Assembly: GCA_964577375.1 (NCBI GenBank)
Contig: CAZNYW010000001.1
Location: 62,001 to 126,000 of the forward strand
DNA from: DATKUC01 sp964577375
GTDB lineage: Bacteria; Spirochaetota; Spirochaetia; DSM-27196; DATKUC01
Direction: 5' to 3'
Length of the DNA: 64,000 nucleotides
The notes under the pieces were generated by a model. It saw only the letters and a program-made list of their open reading frames with translations. It was not told the DNA's origin and did not search any database. The first letter of the stretch is position 1. Every line of letters begins with the position of its first letter. A program made the translations under genes and the position numbers. Shown in pieces: positions 17,660 to 25,973 of this stretch.

Positions 17660-18410
17660 GGAGATTGCGCTCCGGGAGCGGTTCCGTCCCCTGCACCGGC
17701 ACGTAGAACACACGTTTGTGTCCGGCAAGCATGTTCTCGCCGTTCGCGCCCTTCAGGTCATCGGATTGGAACTTTTTGTCATAGGTGCCGCCGTCGGCGG
17801 TCAACCCTGTGATAGTGAGGGTGAGATCATTCATCAGCACATGCGCCGTGCCGTCGTTTTCGAAAGTCACCAGAAATCCATGTCTGCCGCTCGATTCGTC
17901 GACGGTTTCTATCGCCGCCACTTTCACGTCCGGTGAGGCGTCAGACGGGGTCACGTAGACGGAGCCGAGATAGCGGAACAGAATGCTGATGTTGCCGCCC
18001 TGCTGGTGAGTCTCCCCGAAGTCGACCGGCAGCTCTTCGGCAATTATTCGGAAATTCTGCTCAGATTCGACCTTTGCGGGGCCCCGCCACTGAACCCGGA
18101 CAACCTGGGAGGTGTCTGCCTTCAGGACCACCTGGGACGGGAAGACAACGAAAAGATCCGATGCGTCGGTATATGTTTCCTTTCCCTGTGGGTTCATTTC
18201 GCGGTGTACCATCGTCACCTTGACGGCGACAGGATGATTGTCGGGGTTCGTGAGCCGGAATGTCTGCGTTGCTCCCTGACCCGAAGCGGTGAAGTCCCGG
18301 GTTATCGGCTCGAGAGTGAAGGCCACTGCCGCGGCGGCAGCAAAGAAGAGCAGGACCACGCAGCAGGTGAACCTGCGGACGCGAGTTCCTGGCATCGGTG
18401 GTCTGGTCAT
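17628..18410 (-). CDS. PapD-like periplasmic fimbrial chaperone
   Basis: A 260-residue exported protein with two immunoglobulin-like domains. The signal peptide (CVVLLFFAAAAAVAFTL) is followed by the FGL/FGS-type N-terminal domain with TFRLTNPDNHPVAVKVTMV and PSQVVLKADTSQVVRVQW, then FRIIAEELPV, a core pattern of fimbrial chaperones. The second domain ends in FYVPVQG...HAEFSF. It would hold subunits in the periplasm by donor-strand complementation and hand them to the usher, whose gene overlaps its end. It follows the major subunit gene after a terminator. Confidence 0.87.
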   Translation of the reverse strand: MTRPPMPGTRVRRFTCCVVLLFFAAAAAVAFTLEPITRDFTASGQGATQTFRLTNPDNHPVAVKVTMVHREMNPQGKETYTDASDLFVVFPSQVVLKADTSQVVRVQWRGPAKVESEQNFRIIAEELPVDFGETHQQGGNISILFRYLGSVYVTPSDASPDVKVAAIETVDESSGRHGFLVTFENDGTAHVLMNDLTLTITGLTADGGTYDKKFQSDDLKGANGENMLAGHKRVFYVPVQGTEPLPERNLHAEFSFTPVR

Positions 18411-18460
18411 ATGCCTATCCCCTACTCATGATGGTCGACGAAATCCGCACGGACAAACAC

Positions 18461-18502
18461 AAAAAAACGTCGCTGAGGCCGGTTTGCCGGCGCCACCGAC
18501 GT
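18461..18502 (-). terminator. Intrinsic terminator between major subunit and chaperone genes
   Basis: On the minus strand ACGTCG (18502-18497) pairs with CGACGT (18472-18467), with an inner GCCGG/CCGGC stem closed by a CAAA loop, followed directly by a run of seven T (18467-18461). It lies 43 bases after the major-subunit stop. Partial read-through would give much subunit mRNA and little chaperone/usher mRNA. Confidence 0.8.
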
Positions 18503-18544
18503 CTTTGTCATTTGAGTACGCACGGCATCCTGCCGCGCGGGGTC

Positions 18545-19045
18545 CTACTTGGCCGCTATCGTGAAGGTCAGGGTATCGGAGTAGGTGCTGGCGGTCAGGT
18601 TGGCCGTTGAACCGGTGTAGCTGATGTTCAGGTTATTGGTGGTCCCGGTTCCGGTGGTCTTTCCCGTGGTGTCGGTGATAGTCGCGACACCTGACGTGAA
18701 GGCCACTCCTGTCCCGCCGTAGCTGAGCGTGTAGTTCAGCGTGTCCGAAACGGTGGCATCCGTGCTCTTGAAGTAGGCCGTATTTCCGCCCGAGGCCGCG
18801 GCGTTCGCGCTCTGAAGAGTAACGGTATAGCCGTTTTTCTGGTTGCTGCGCTCGGTCACCGTTGCAACCGTCAGGTTTGACTGATCGGTGGTGAGATCCA
18901 GACTGGTGGCATTCGCTGCCGGGGTAACCGAAATGTCCAGTACGCCGGGAACGCTCCCCTGCAGGGTGAGGGTGGCAGTCGGCGCAGCGAACACCAGGCC
19001 GATGGTACCTACTGTCATCAAAACTGCAAGCGCTATCTTTTTCAT
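18545..19045 (-). CDS. Major fimbrial subunit (coat-protein-U-like)
   Basis: A 166-residue exported protein: signal peptide KKIALAVLMTVGTIGLVFA, then one small beta-sandwich ending in the alternating strand STYSDTLTFTIAAK, as in chaperone-usher subunits. It is Thr/Ser/Ala-rich, has no Cys in the mature part and shares YTVTLQSANAA with the large subunit at the end of the operon. Two ATG codons are adjacent (19048 and 19045); the second is five bases past AGGAGG and is chosen. First gene after the sigma-54 promoter and followed by a terminator, it is probably the abundant shaft protein. Confidence 0.78.
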   Translation of the reverse strand: MKKIALAVLMTVGTIGLVFAAPTATLTLQGSVPGVLDISVTPAANATSLDLTTDQSNLTVATVTERSNQKNGYTVTLQSANAAASGGNTAYFKSTDATVSDTLNYTLSYGGTGVAFTSGVATITDTTGKTTGTGTTNNLNISYTGSTANLTASTYSDTLTFTIAAK

Positions 19046-19107
19046 CATATCCTCCTAATGTATTTTCACATCGATTTTGTTATTGACTATTATCCAACTA
19101 ATATATA

Positions 19108-19122
19108 GCAAACAGTGTGCCA
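19108..19122 (-). promoter_or_regulatory. Sigma-54 (-24/-12) promoter of the fimbrial operon
   Basis: Minus strand TGGCAC (19122-19117), five bases ACTGT, TTGC (19111-19108): an exact match to the sigma-54 consensus TGGCAC-N5-TTGC. The transcript would start near 19096, about 50 bases before the major-subunit ATG. A sigma-54-dependent activator gene lies just upstream. Confidence 0.88.
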
Positions 19123-19245
19123 ACCGATGCGCACGGTTTTCGGTATCAACAATATTGGCAGCACCGTGATCCGCAGGCGGGTCATTTTGTTTAAGTATTT
19201 ACATTATAATGATTTAAGAATAGCCGTCCAAATCACAACGTCGCA

Positions 19246-19266
19246 CCGGACGGAAGTGTCGTCCGG
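19246..19266. promoter_or_regulatory. Inverted repeat, candidate upstream activator site
   Basis: CCGGACG (19246-19252), seven bases GAAGTGT, then CGTCCGG (19260-19266), a perfect 7+7 inverted repeat. Its centre lies about 130-140 bp upstream of the -24 box, a normal enhancer distance for sigma-54 activators. No T-run follows on either strand, so a terminator is less likely. Confidence 0.4.
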
Positions 19267-19380
19267 CAGGGCGGCATCACTGACAAAAAGATCGGCAGAT
19301 TCGACCGAATCGTCGACAATTTGCCCGGCAAGATTCCGACCAAACGGTCGATATCGGCGAATTTCGACGAGTCCGGAGCA

Positions 19381-20847
19381 TCATTCAGGGTGACGGTAGC
19401 GATTTTCGACTCCAAGGACTTCCATTCGTGACCGCAGTTTTCGCTCGCCGATTCCAAGCATCCGCGCGGCGGCGCTCTGGTTGCCCCTGCATTGCTGGAG
19501 TGCGGATTCGATGAGGCTTCGTTCGTAGCGGCTCATCGCGGCGTCGAAGCCGCCGGCTGCGTCGGTAGTATCCGGCCTCGGAAGGTCGTCCCCCGGCAGG
19601 GCGCCGGCAACGGGCAGGCCGGAAGCCTGGCTCCGTGCCGGTTCGGGCTGCCCGGTGCCCGCCCCGCGGACGATGTCCGGCAGGTCCCGTTCGAGGATCA
19701 CTGGTCCGCGAGCGAGAATTGTCGCCCGCTCGATGGTGTTCTCGAGCTCACGCACGTTGCCAGGGTAATCGTACTTCATCAGCCGATCGAGAGCCTCGTG
19801 ACTGATGCTTTCGACCTCCTTGCGGTTCTTTCTGCTGAACCGGCGGATGAAGTGCGTGACGAGGGGCGGAATGTCGGCTCGACGATCCCTGAGGGCCGGT
19901 ATCTGAAGGGGAATCACGTTGAGCCGGTAGTACAGATCGACGCGGAACTGGTTGTCCGTGATCATGTTTTCCAGATTTCTATTGGTAGCAGCGATGATAC
20001 GGACGTCGAGACTGATGACCCGGTTGTCGCCAACACGCTGAATCTGACCGAACTGCAGGGCGCGAAGCAGTTTCACCTGGACTGCAGGCGTTATGTCGCC
20101 GATCTCGTCGATGAACAGCGTCCCACCGGAAGCCTCTTCGAAGCGGCCGACCCGGTCCTCGGTTGCGCCGGTGAACGATCCTTTGCGGTGTCCGAACAGC
20201 TCGCTCTCGACGAGCGTTTCCGGGAGGGCGGCGACGTTCACGGTGACGAACGGGCCCTCCTTCCGGTCGCTGGTGTAGTGGATGAGCTGCGCGACGAGCT
20301 CCTTTCCGGTGCCGCTTTCGCCGCGGATCAGCACGGTCGCCGAGCTGGATGCGCTGCGGGCGGCGACATTGAGCACGTCGGTCATCTCGCGCGATTCGAA
20401 AACAATAAAATCGGTCTTGAAACGGGACTCGACCTCCTGGCGAAGCTCCGCATTTTCCCGGACCAGCGCCAGCCGCTCTGCCGTACGGATCAGAATGTGC
20501 TCGATGTCGGCGTGACGGATCGGCTTGATGAGATAGTCATCGCCTCCGTTCTTGATTACTTCGAGCGCATCCTGCGTCGATTCGTAGGCCGTTACCACGA
20601 CGACGGCAATGAGGGGATTTATCTTCTTTACATGACGAAGTACGTCGAGGCCAGTCAGCTCGGCGAGGCGATAATCGGTTATCACCAGGTCGATCGGTTT
20701 CTGTTGGACAATATGAAACCCGTCTTCGGCCCGTTCAACTGTGTGCAGCTCGATTGATGGATAGGTTATCGACGAACAGATTACCCTGAGCAGTTCCAGC
20801 TGAGTCGGATCGTCGTCAATCGCGAGGACGTTGATACTTTTTTCCAT
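19381..20847 (-). CDS. NtrC-family sigma-54-dependent response regulator
   Basis: A 488-residue three-domain regulator. The receiver domain (about 1-125) has the acidic pair IDDD, the phospho-acceptor Asp in VITDYRLAE, and VVTAYE. The AAA+ domain (about 140-380) has Walker A GESGTGKEL, the sigma-54 contact loop GSFTGA in ELFGHRKGSFTGATED, and Walker B GGTLFIDEIGD. The C-terminus is a Fis-type helix-turn-helix (GNQSAAARMLGIGERKLRSRM). It should activate sigma-54 promoters when phosphorylated. The nearest such promoter is in front of the fimbrial operon, read in the same direction 260 bp downstream. No histidine kinase is in the window. Confidence 0.96.
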   Translation of the reverse strand: MEKSINVLAIDDDPTQLELLRVICSSITYPSIELHTVERAEDGFHIVQQKPIDLVITDYRLAELTGLDVLRHVKKINPLIAVVVVTAYESTQDALEVIKNGGDDYLIKPIRHADIEHILIRTAERLALVRENAELRQEVESRFKTDFIVFESREMTDVLNVAARSASSSATVLIRGESGTGKELVAQLIHYTSDRKEGPFVTVNVAALPETLVESELFGHRKGSFTGATEDRVGRFEEASGGTLFIDEIGDITPAVQVKLLRALQFGQIQRVGDNRVISLDVRIIAATNRNLENMITDNQFRVDLYYRLNVIPLQIPALRDRRADIPPLVTHFIRRFSRKNRKEVESISHEALDRLMKYDYPGNVRELENTIERATILARGPVILERDLPDIVRGAGTGQPEPARSQASGLPVAGALPGDDLPRPDTTDAAGGFDAAMSRYERSLIESALQQCRGNQSAAARMLGIGERKLRSRMEVLGVENRYRHPE

Positions 20848-20943
20848 TTTTTGTAACTACTCATTTTTTATCGGACTAATTATCGTTTCTTTTCCCACCA
20901 TTGTAAAGCGTATCCCTGATGGCGGCGCTTCACCACAAAAATG

Positions 20944-20972
20944 TTGACGCACGCCGTCGGGCCGTGTATCGT
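20944..20972 (+). promoter_or_regulatory. Promoter of the DUF4097-like lipoprotein gene
   Basis: TTGACG (20944-20949), 17-base spacer, TATCGT (20967-20972). Only six bases separate the -10 box from the ATG at 20979 and no Shine-Dalgarno is present, so the mRNA may be leaderless. Confidence 0.5.
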
Positions 20973-20978
20973 CATTGA

Positions 20979-21755
20979 ATGGGCCGATACGGGGTTTTGG
21001 CTATCGCGCTGGCCTCGCTCACCGTGCTTTTCTTTCCGGGATGTCGAGGCTCGTCCTGCGGAGCCACGGCCGAGCGACACACCGTGATGTCTGCGGACGG
21101 GGTGAAACTGGTGGCGGTCGTTGCCGGCGCCGGCACCCTCGATATCCGAGGCAAGGGCACCACCATCGCGGCAACCGGAAAAGTATGCGCACCCAATCAG
21201 AACACAGCCGACAATGTCACCCTGCGCGCGGTCACCGCTGACACGACCGCGAGCATCGAGTCGGAATTCCCCTATTCGCTTGACGGCGCCGAGGCGCATT
21301 TCGACCTATCGATACGGGTACCGTCGAACCTGGAGGTCTCGGTGATCAACAGGAGCGGTGATGTTTCGATAGAGCGGGTCGCCGGGGTAACGTTTGCCGA
21401 CCTCGCGGGAAATGTGCGTATAACCAGGATCGCCGGCGGGGTCACAATCACCCGGAATGCGAAGGGTGATGTGCTTATCGAAGACATAGAGGGCACAGCG
21501 GCGGTGCAGAGCGACCTTGGCGGCAGTCTCAAGCTTCGGCGAATCAACGGAAATGTTGTGATCCAGCACAGCGAAACGACGCGCATAGTAATCCGGGACG
21601 TGCGCGGCGACGTCGTACTCTGGAACGACGGTCCCGGTGACGTGGATATAGACAACGTGCGGGGTGACCTTTTTATCCAGTCCGATCACGGGGGAAAACT
21701 GGTCTACCACGGCATTCGGGGATCGATCCACCTGCCTGAATCCGCAGGATTCTGA
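20979..21755 (+). CDS. Putative lipoprotein with DUF4097-like beta-helix repeats
   Basis: A 258-residue exported protein. The N-terminus (VLAIALASLTVLFFPGC) is a lipoprotein signal with a relaxed lipobox and C22 as lipidation site. After about residue 100 comes a ladder of short repeats of roughly 20 residues (NRSGDVSIERVAG, LAGNVRITRIAGGV, AKGDVLIEDIEG, GGSLKLRRINGNV, RGDVVLWNDGPG, RGDLFIQSDHGG), as in DUF4097 and related adhesin-like beta-helices. The function of such proteins is unknown. It stands alone, divergent from the response regulator. Confidence 0.7.
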   Translation: MGRYGVLAIALASLTVLFFPGCRGSSCGATAERHTVMSADGVKLVAVVAGAGTLDIRGKGTTIAATGKVCAPNQNTADNVTLRAVTADTTASIESEFPYSLDGAEAHFDLSIRVPSNLEVSVINRSGDVSIERVAGVTFADLAGNVRITRIAGGVTITRNAKGDVLIEDIEGTAAVQSDLGGSLKLRRINGNVVIQHSETTRIVIRDVRGDVVLWNDGPGDVDIDNVRGDLFIQSDHGGKLVYHGIRGSIHLPESAGF

Positions 21756-21811
21756 AGCCTTCGCTTCCCGGCGCAGGTCGCGACGCGGCTTATTGACTAT
21801 CTTTTCCTATC

Positions 21812-24145
21812 ATGGCGACTACATTTCACCCCGACGGGGAAAAACGTAAGGGGCCCAGGCGCGGCGCTGTGCGCGTGACGCCGGAAGAGGCTTTGAGATA
21901 CCATCAGGAGGGCAAGCCGGGAAAGATCGAAGTCGTTCCCACCAAACCGCTTTCATCCCAGTATGATCTTGCTCTCGCCTATTCACCCGGAGTGGCCGAA
22001 CCCTGCCGGGTCATCGCGGATGATCCGGATGCCTCCTACCGTTACACCGCAAAGGGAAATCTCGTGGCAGTCGTGACCAACGGCTCGGCAGTGCTCGGTC
22101 TCGGCAACATCGGTGCCCAGGCGGCGAAACCTGTAATGGAAGGAAAGGGTGTGCTTTTCAAGAAGTTCGCCGGAATCGATGTCTTCGACCTGGAGGTGGA
22201 TTGCGCGGAGCCCGACGCGTTCATCGAGATAGTGAGGTGTCTCGAGCCGACCTTCGGCGGCATCAATTTGGAGGATATCCGGTCGCCTGAATGTTTCCGG
22301 ATCGAGAAGGAGCTCAAGCGGCTCTGCTCGATTCCGGTGATGCACGACGACCAGCACGGCACTGCCATCATCACGGGCGCCGCGCTCATGAACGCACTGC
22401 ACCTGGTGGAAAAGAGGCTCGAAGAGGTGCAGGTCGTCGTGATCGGCGCGGGAGCGGCGGCGCTTGCCTGCATCCAGTTCTACCTGCAGATGGGCATTCG
22501 CGGCGAAAACGTCGTCGTGGTCGACCGGGACGGTGTCGTGCGTGAGGATAACACCTCTGCGGGAGATCCCCGGCTTCCCTACGCGACCAGCCGCCGGATT
22601 CATACTCTGGAGGAGGCGACAGAGGGTGCCGATGTGCTGCTCGGCCTTTCAACGGGCGGAATCGTCACGGCTGACCATCTGTCCCGGATGGCCCGCGATC
22701 CGATTGTATTTGCGCTCGCCAACCCCGATCCGGAAATCGACTACGAGGAGGCGATTGCGGCCCGACCCGATGCCATCGTCGCCACCGGCCGCAGCGACCG
22801 CCCGAACCAGGTGAACAACGTGCTCGGTTTCCCTTTCATCTTTCGCGGCGCCCTCGATGTCGGCGCGCGCGAGATCAACGAGCAGATGAAGCTCGCCGCG
22901 GCGCGTTCGCTCGCTTCCCTGGCCCGCGAGCCGGTACCCGACGCCGTGACCCGCGCCTACGCCGGCACCGAGCTTGGGTTCGGCCGTGAGTACCTGATAC
23001 CGAAGCCGCTGGATCCCCGCCTGCTTACCACGGTGGCACCTGCGGTGGCGCGGGCCGCCATGGAGTCCGGCGCGGCGCGCTACCGGATTGAGGACTGGCG
23101 GCATTACGAGGCGGAGCTGCTCAGCCGGGTCGGCATCGGGCAGAAGCTGGTCACCGGCATCGTGAACCGCGCCACGAAGCAGCAGAAGCGCGTCGTATTC
23201 GCGGAAGCCGACACCTACAATATTCTCAAGGCCGCACAGCTGGTCCGTGATCAGGGAATGGCTGAGCCCATCCTTCTCGGCGGCAAGAACCGGATCCGCC
23301 GCCTGATTGCCGACCACGAGATAGAGGGGCTCGACGAGTGCGAGATCATCAATCCGGCGAGCGAAGAGGAGCTGTGTGCCGAATACGCCGAGTTCCTCTA
23401 CAGGAAGCGGCAGCGGAAGGGAATCACGCTGTACGATGCGCGGCGGCTCATGACCGACCGAAACTATTTCGGCTGCGCGATGGTCGAGGCCGGCCGGGCC
23501 GATGCGCTTGTTTCCGGCATGACGAAGGAGTATCCAAAGATCATCCGCCCCGCGCTCCAGGTGATCGGGCCGCAGATGGGAGTACGCAGGGTAGCAGGCA
23601 TGTACATAGTCAACTCTTCGAGAGGCGTCTATTTCTGTGCCGATACCACGGTCAACCTCGAACCGACTGTCGAAGATCTCGTGGATATCATCGGGTTGAC
23701 CTCACGGACGGTACGCTACTTCGACGTGGAACCTATCGTTGCCGTGTTGTCCTATTCCAACTTTGGCTCGACGCGCGCATCCGAATCGGACAGGTGTCGA
23801 GAGGCGGTGAGGCTTGCCAAGGAGCGCTATCCGGGTCTCGCCATCGACGGTGAAATACAGGCGAACATCGCAATCGACGCCGAGCTACTCGCCGAGACCT
23901 ATCCTTTCAGCGACCTGGTAGGGCGCCGCGTCAACACCTTCATCTTTCCCAATCTGTCGGCGGGCAATATCGCTTACAAGCTTCTGCACGAGATCGGCGG
24001 CGCAGAGGTGATCGGTCCGGTACTGATGGGAATGGCAAAGCCGGTGCACATTCTGCAGCTCGGTTCCTCGGTTCGCGAGATCGTAAACATGACGGCGCTC
24101 GCCGTGGTCGAAGCGCAGCGAAACGCCGAGACAGCGGCTCACTGA
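21812..24145 (+). CDS. maeB: NADP-dependent malic enzyme with C-terminal phosphotransacetylase domain
   Basis: A 777-residue MaeB-type enzyme that decarboxylates malate to pyruvate with reduction of NADP. Residues about 25-430 are the malic enzyme part: QYDLALAYSPGVAEPC, then GNLVAVVTNGSAVLGLGNIG, PVMHDDQHGTAIITGAAL and the nucleotide fold VVIGAGAAALAC. Residues about 445-775 resemble phosphate acetyltransferase (RVVFAEADTYNILKAAQLV, then FGCAMVEAGRADALVSGMTKEYP), which in MaeB is regulatory (acetyl-CoA binding), not catalytic. The first 20 residues are a basic extension. No clear ribosome site precedes the ATG. Confidence 0.95.
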   Translation: MATTFHPDGEKRKGPRRGAVRVTPEEALRYHQEGKPGKIEVVPTKPLSSQYDLALAYSPGVAEPCRVIADDPDASYRYTAKGNLVAVVTNGSAVLGLGNIGAQAAKPVMEGKGVLFKKFAGIDVFDLEVDCAEPDAFIEIVRCLEPTFGGINLEDIRSPECFRIEKELKRLCSIPVMHDDQHGTAIITGAALMNALHLVEKRLEEVQVVVIGAGAAALACIQFYLQMGIRGENVVVVDRDGVVREDNTSAGDPRLPYATSRRIHTLEEATEGADVLLGLSTGGIVTADHLSRMARDPIVFALANPDPEIDYEEAIAARPDAIVATGRSDRPNQVNNVLGFPFIFRGALDVGAREINEQMKLAAARSLASLAREPVPDAVTRAYAGTELGFGREYLIPKPLDPRLLTTVAPAVARAAMESGAARYRIEDWRHYEAELLSRVGIGQKLVTGIVNRATKQQKRVVFAEADTYNILKAAQLVRDQGMAEPILLGGKNRIRRLIADHEIEGLDECEIINPASEEELCAEYAEFLYRKRQRKGITLYDARRLMTDRNYFGCAMVEAGRADALVSGMTKEYPKIIRPALQVIGPQMGVRRVAGMYIVNSSRGVYFCADTTVNLEPTVEDLVDIIGLTSRTVRYFDVEPIVAVLSYSNFGSTRASESDRCREAVRLAKERYPGLAIDGEIQANIAIDAELLAETYPFSDLVGRRVNTFIFPNLSAGNIAYKLLHEIGGAEVIGPVLMGMAKPVHILQLGSSVREIVNMTALAVVEAQRNAETAAH

Positions 24146-24178
24146 TCGGGCGGTGTATTCGGGTCCCGGTTCAGTCGT

Positions 24179-24208
24179 TTGTCACGCCGAATCGCTCTAT
24201 GATATAAT
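24179..24208 (+). promoter_or_regulatory. Promoter of glnS
   Basis: TTGTCA (24179-24184), 18-base spacer, perfect TATAAT (24203-24208). A leader of about 40 bases ends in gaaggg six bases before the ATG. Confidence 0.6.
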
Positions 24209-24255
24209 TCGGCGCACAGAAGCAGTAGAAGACGATCACTATCGAAGGGTAACTC

Positions 24256-25971
24256 ATGAGTGACAATTTGAACGCTCAGTCCGTACCGGAGTCGGCTTCC
24301 GGCCTCGACTTCATTAGAACTCGCATAGTAGAGGACAACCAGTCCGGCCGATTCGGCGGTCAGGTCCACACGCGGTTTCCGCCGGAGCCGAACGGGTACC
24401 TTCACATCGGACACGCGAAATCAATCGTTCTGAATTTCGGGATTGCAGAAGATTTCAAAGGCATGTGCAATCTTCGCTATGACGACACGAATCCGTCGAA
24501 GGAAAGCGTCGAGTATGTCGACTCGATCGAAGCGGACGTGCGGTGGCTCGGCTACGACTGGCAGGACCGAAAGTTCTACGCCTCCGACTACTTCGAGAAG
24601 CTGTACGAGTACGCGCTGGACCTCATCCGGAAGGGGAAGGCATACGTCGACAGCCTCACCCCGGAGCAGATAACCGAATACCGCGGCACGCCGACCCAGC
24701 CGGGCAGGGAGAGCCCATACCGCAACCGCAGCGTCGAGGAAAACCTCGAGCTCTTCGAGAAGATGAAACGCGGTGAGTTCCCGGATGGCACGCATGTGCT
24801 CCGTGCAAAGATCGACATGGCGCACCCGAACATCATCATGCGGGATCCGGCGATGTACCGGATTCGTCACGTGTCTCACCATCGAACCGGCGACGCCTGG
24901 TGCATCTATCCCATGTATGACTGGGCGCATGGGCTGTGCGATTCGATCGAAGGGATCACTCACTCGATCTGCACGCTCGAGTTCGAGGTCCACCGGCCGC
25001 TGTACGACTGGTTTCTCGAGGCGCTCGGGGTCTACCACCCGCAGCAGATCGAGTTCGCGCGGCTAAACCTCACCTACACGGTGATGAGCAAGCGGAAGCT
25101 GCTCGAGCTGGTGCAGGAGAAGCGCGTAAGCGGCTGGAACGATCCGCGCATGCCGACCCTCTCCGGTCTTCGCCGGCGCGGCTACACCCCGGAGGCAATT
25201 CGCTCATTCTGCCGCCGTATCGGCGTATCCAAGACCAACAGCATTGTCGACATTTCGACGCTCGAGTTCTTCATCCGCGAGAACCTGAACCGGAATGCCC
25301 AGCGGACGATGGCCGTGCTGCGGCCGCTCAAGGTCGTGATCGACAATTACCCGGAGGGGAAGGTCGAGCATTTCGACGCAGACAACAATCCGGAGGATGC
25401 CGCGGCCGGCACGCGGAAGGTTCCGTTCGGCCGCGAAATCTATATCGAAGAGGATGATTTCATGGAGGAGCCGCCGAAGAAATTTTTCCGGCTCGCTCCC
25501 GGCCGCGAGGTTCGGCTGAAACATGCCTACTACATAACCTGCGTCGGTGTCGAAAAGGATGCCGCCGGAAAGGTGGTGCTGCTCCATTGCACCTACGACC
25601 CCGAGTCGCGGGGCGGCTACACGCCGGACGGCCGCAAGGTCAAGGGCACGCTGCACTGGGTATCGGTCGAGCACGCTGTTGATGCGGAGGTGCGTCTCTA
25701 TGATCACCTGTTCCGCATTCCGGACCTCGCCGAGCTCACCGAGGAAGATGATTATCGCGACTACATAAACCCGGCGTCGCTAGAGGTGCTGCGTGGCTGC
25801 AAGATCGAGCCCGAGCTCGCAAAGGCTGCGCCGGGAGAGAAGTACCAGTTCCTTCGGCAGGGCTATTTCTGCGTGGACACCGGTGACTCGAAGCCGGGCG
25901 CCCCAGTTTTCAATCGCACGGTCAGTCTGAAGGACAGCTGGGCGAAGATCTCGAAGGCCGCGGGAAGCTGA
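24256..25971 (+). CDS. glnS: Glutaminyl-tRNA synthetase
   Basis: A 571-residue class I aminoacyl-tRNA synthetase that charges tRNA-Gln. HIGHAKS lies in the first catalytic motif (FPPEPNGYLHIGHAKS) and the KMSKS loop reads VMSKRKL, the GlnRS form. DDTNPSKESVEYVDSIEADVRWLGYDW and the C-terminal anticodon-binding barrels (VPFGREIYIEEDDFME, then GYFCVDTGDS) separate GlnRS from GluRS. Its presence means this organism can make Gln-tRNA directly. It converges on the next gene with a two-base gap. Confidence 0.97.
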   Translation: MSDNLNAQSVPESASGLDFIRTRIVEDNQSGRFGGQVHTRFPPEPNGYLHIGHAKSIVLNFGIAEDFKGMCNLRYDDTNPSKESVEYVDSIEADVRWLGYDWQDRKFYASDYFEKLYEYALDLIRKGKAYVDSLTPEQITEYRGTPTQPGRESPYRNRSVEENLELFEKMKRGEFPDGTHVLRAKIDMAHPNIIMRDPAMYRIRHVSHHRTGDAWCIYPMYDWAHGLCDSIEGITHSICTLEFEVHRPLYDWFLEALGVYHPQQIEFARLNLTYTVMSKRKLLELVQEKRVSGWNDPRMPTLSGLRRRGYTPEAIRSFCRRIGVSKTNSIVDISTLEFFIRENLNRNAQRTMAVLRPLKVVIDNYPEGKVEHFDADNNPEDAAAGTRKVPFGREIYIEEDDFMEEPPKKFFRLAPGREVRLKHAYYITCVGVEKDAAGKVVLLHCTYDPESRGGYTPDGRKVKGTLHWVSVEHAVDAEVRLYDHLFRIPDLAELTEEDDYRDYINPASLEVLRGCKIEPELAKAAPGEKYQFLRQGYFCVDTGDSKPGAPVFNRTVSLKDSWAKISKAAGS

Positions 25972-25973
25972 TC

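Larger units (their letters stand above)
19049..19380. other. Regulatory gap between fimbrial operon and its presumed activator
   Basis: A 332-base gap with no convincing gene. It holds the ribosome site (19051-19056), an A+T-rich patch, the sigma-54 promoter (19108-19122), a ten-base palindrome CATTATAATG (19202-19211) and an inverted repeat (19246-19266). The composition, lower in G+C than its neighbours near 19070-19220, fits a bendable enhancer-promoter spacer. Confidence 0.6.

Noticed and set aside
19142..19155. TATCAACAATATTG resembling an IHF site near the sigma-54 promoter
   Set aside because: The spacing to the TTR part is one base too long, and the location is not clearly between enhancer and promoter in the usual bend position.
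19233..19457. Open frame of 74 codons on the minus strand between the response regulator and the fimbrial operon
   Set aside because: It overlaps the end of the regulator gene in another frame, has no ribosome site and no recognisable content; the region is better explained as regulatory DNA.
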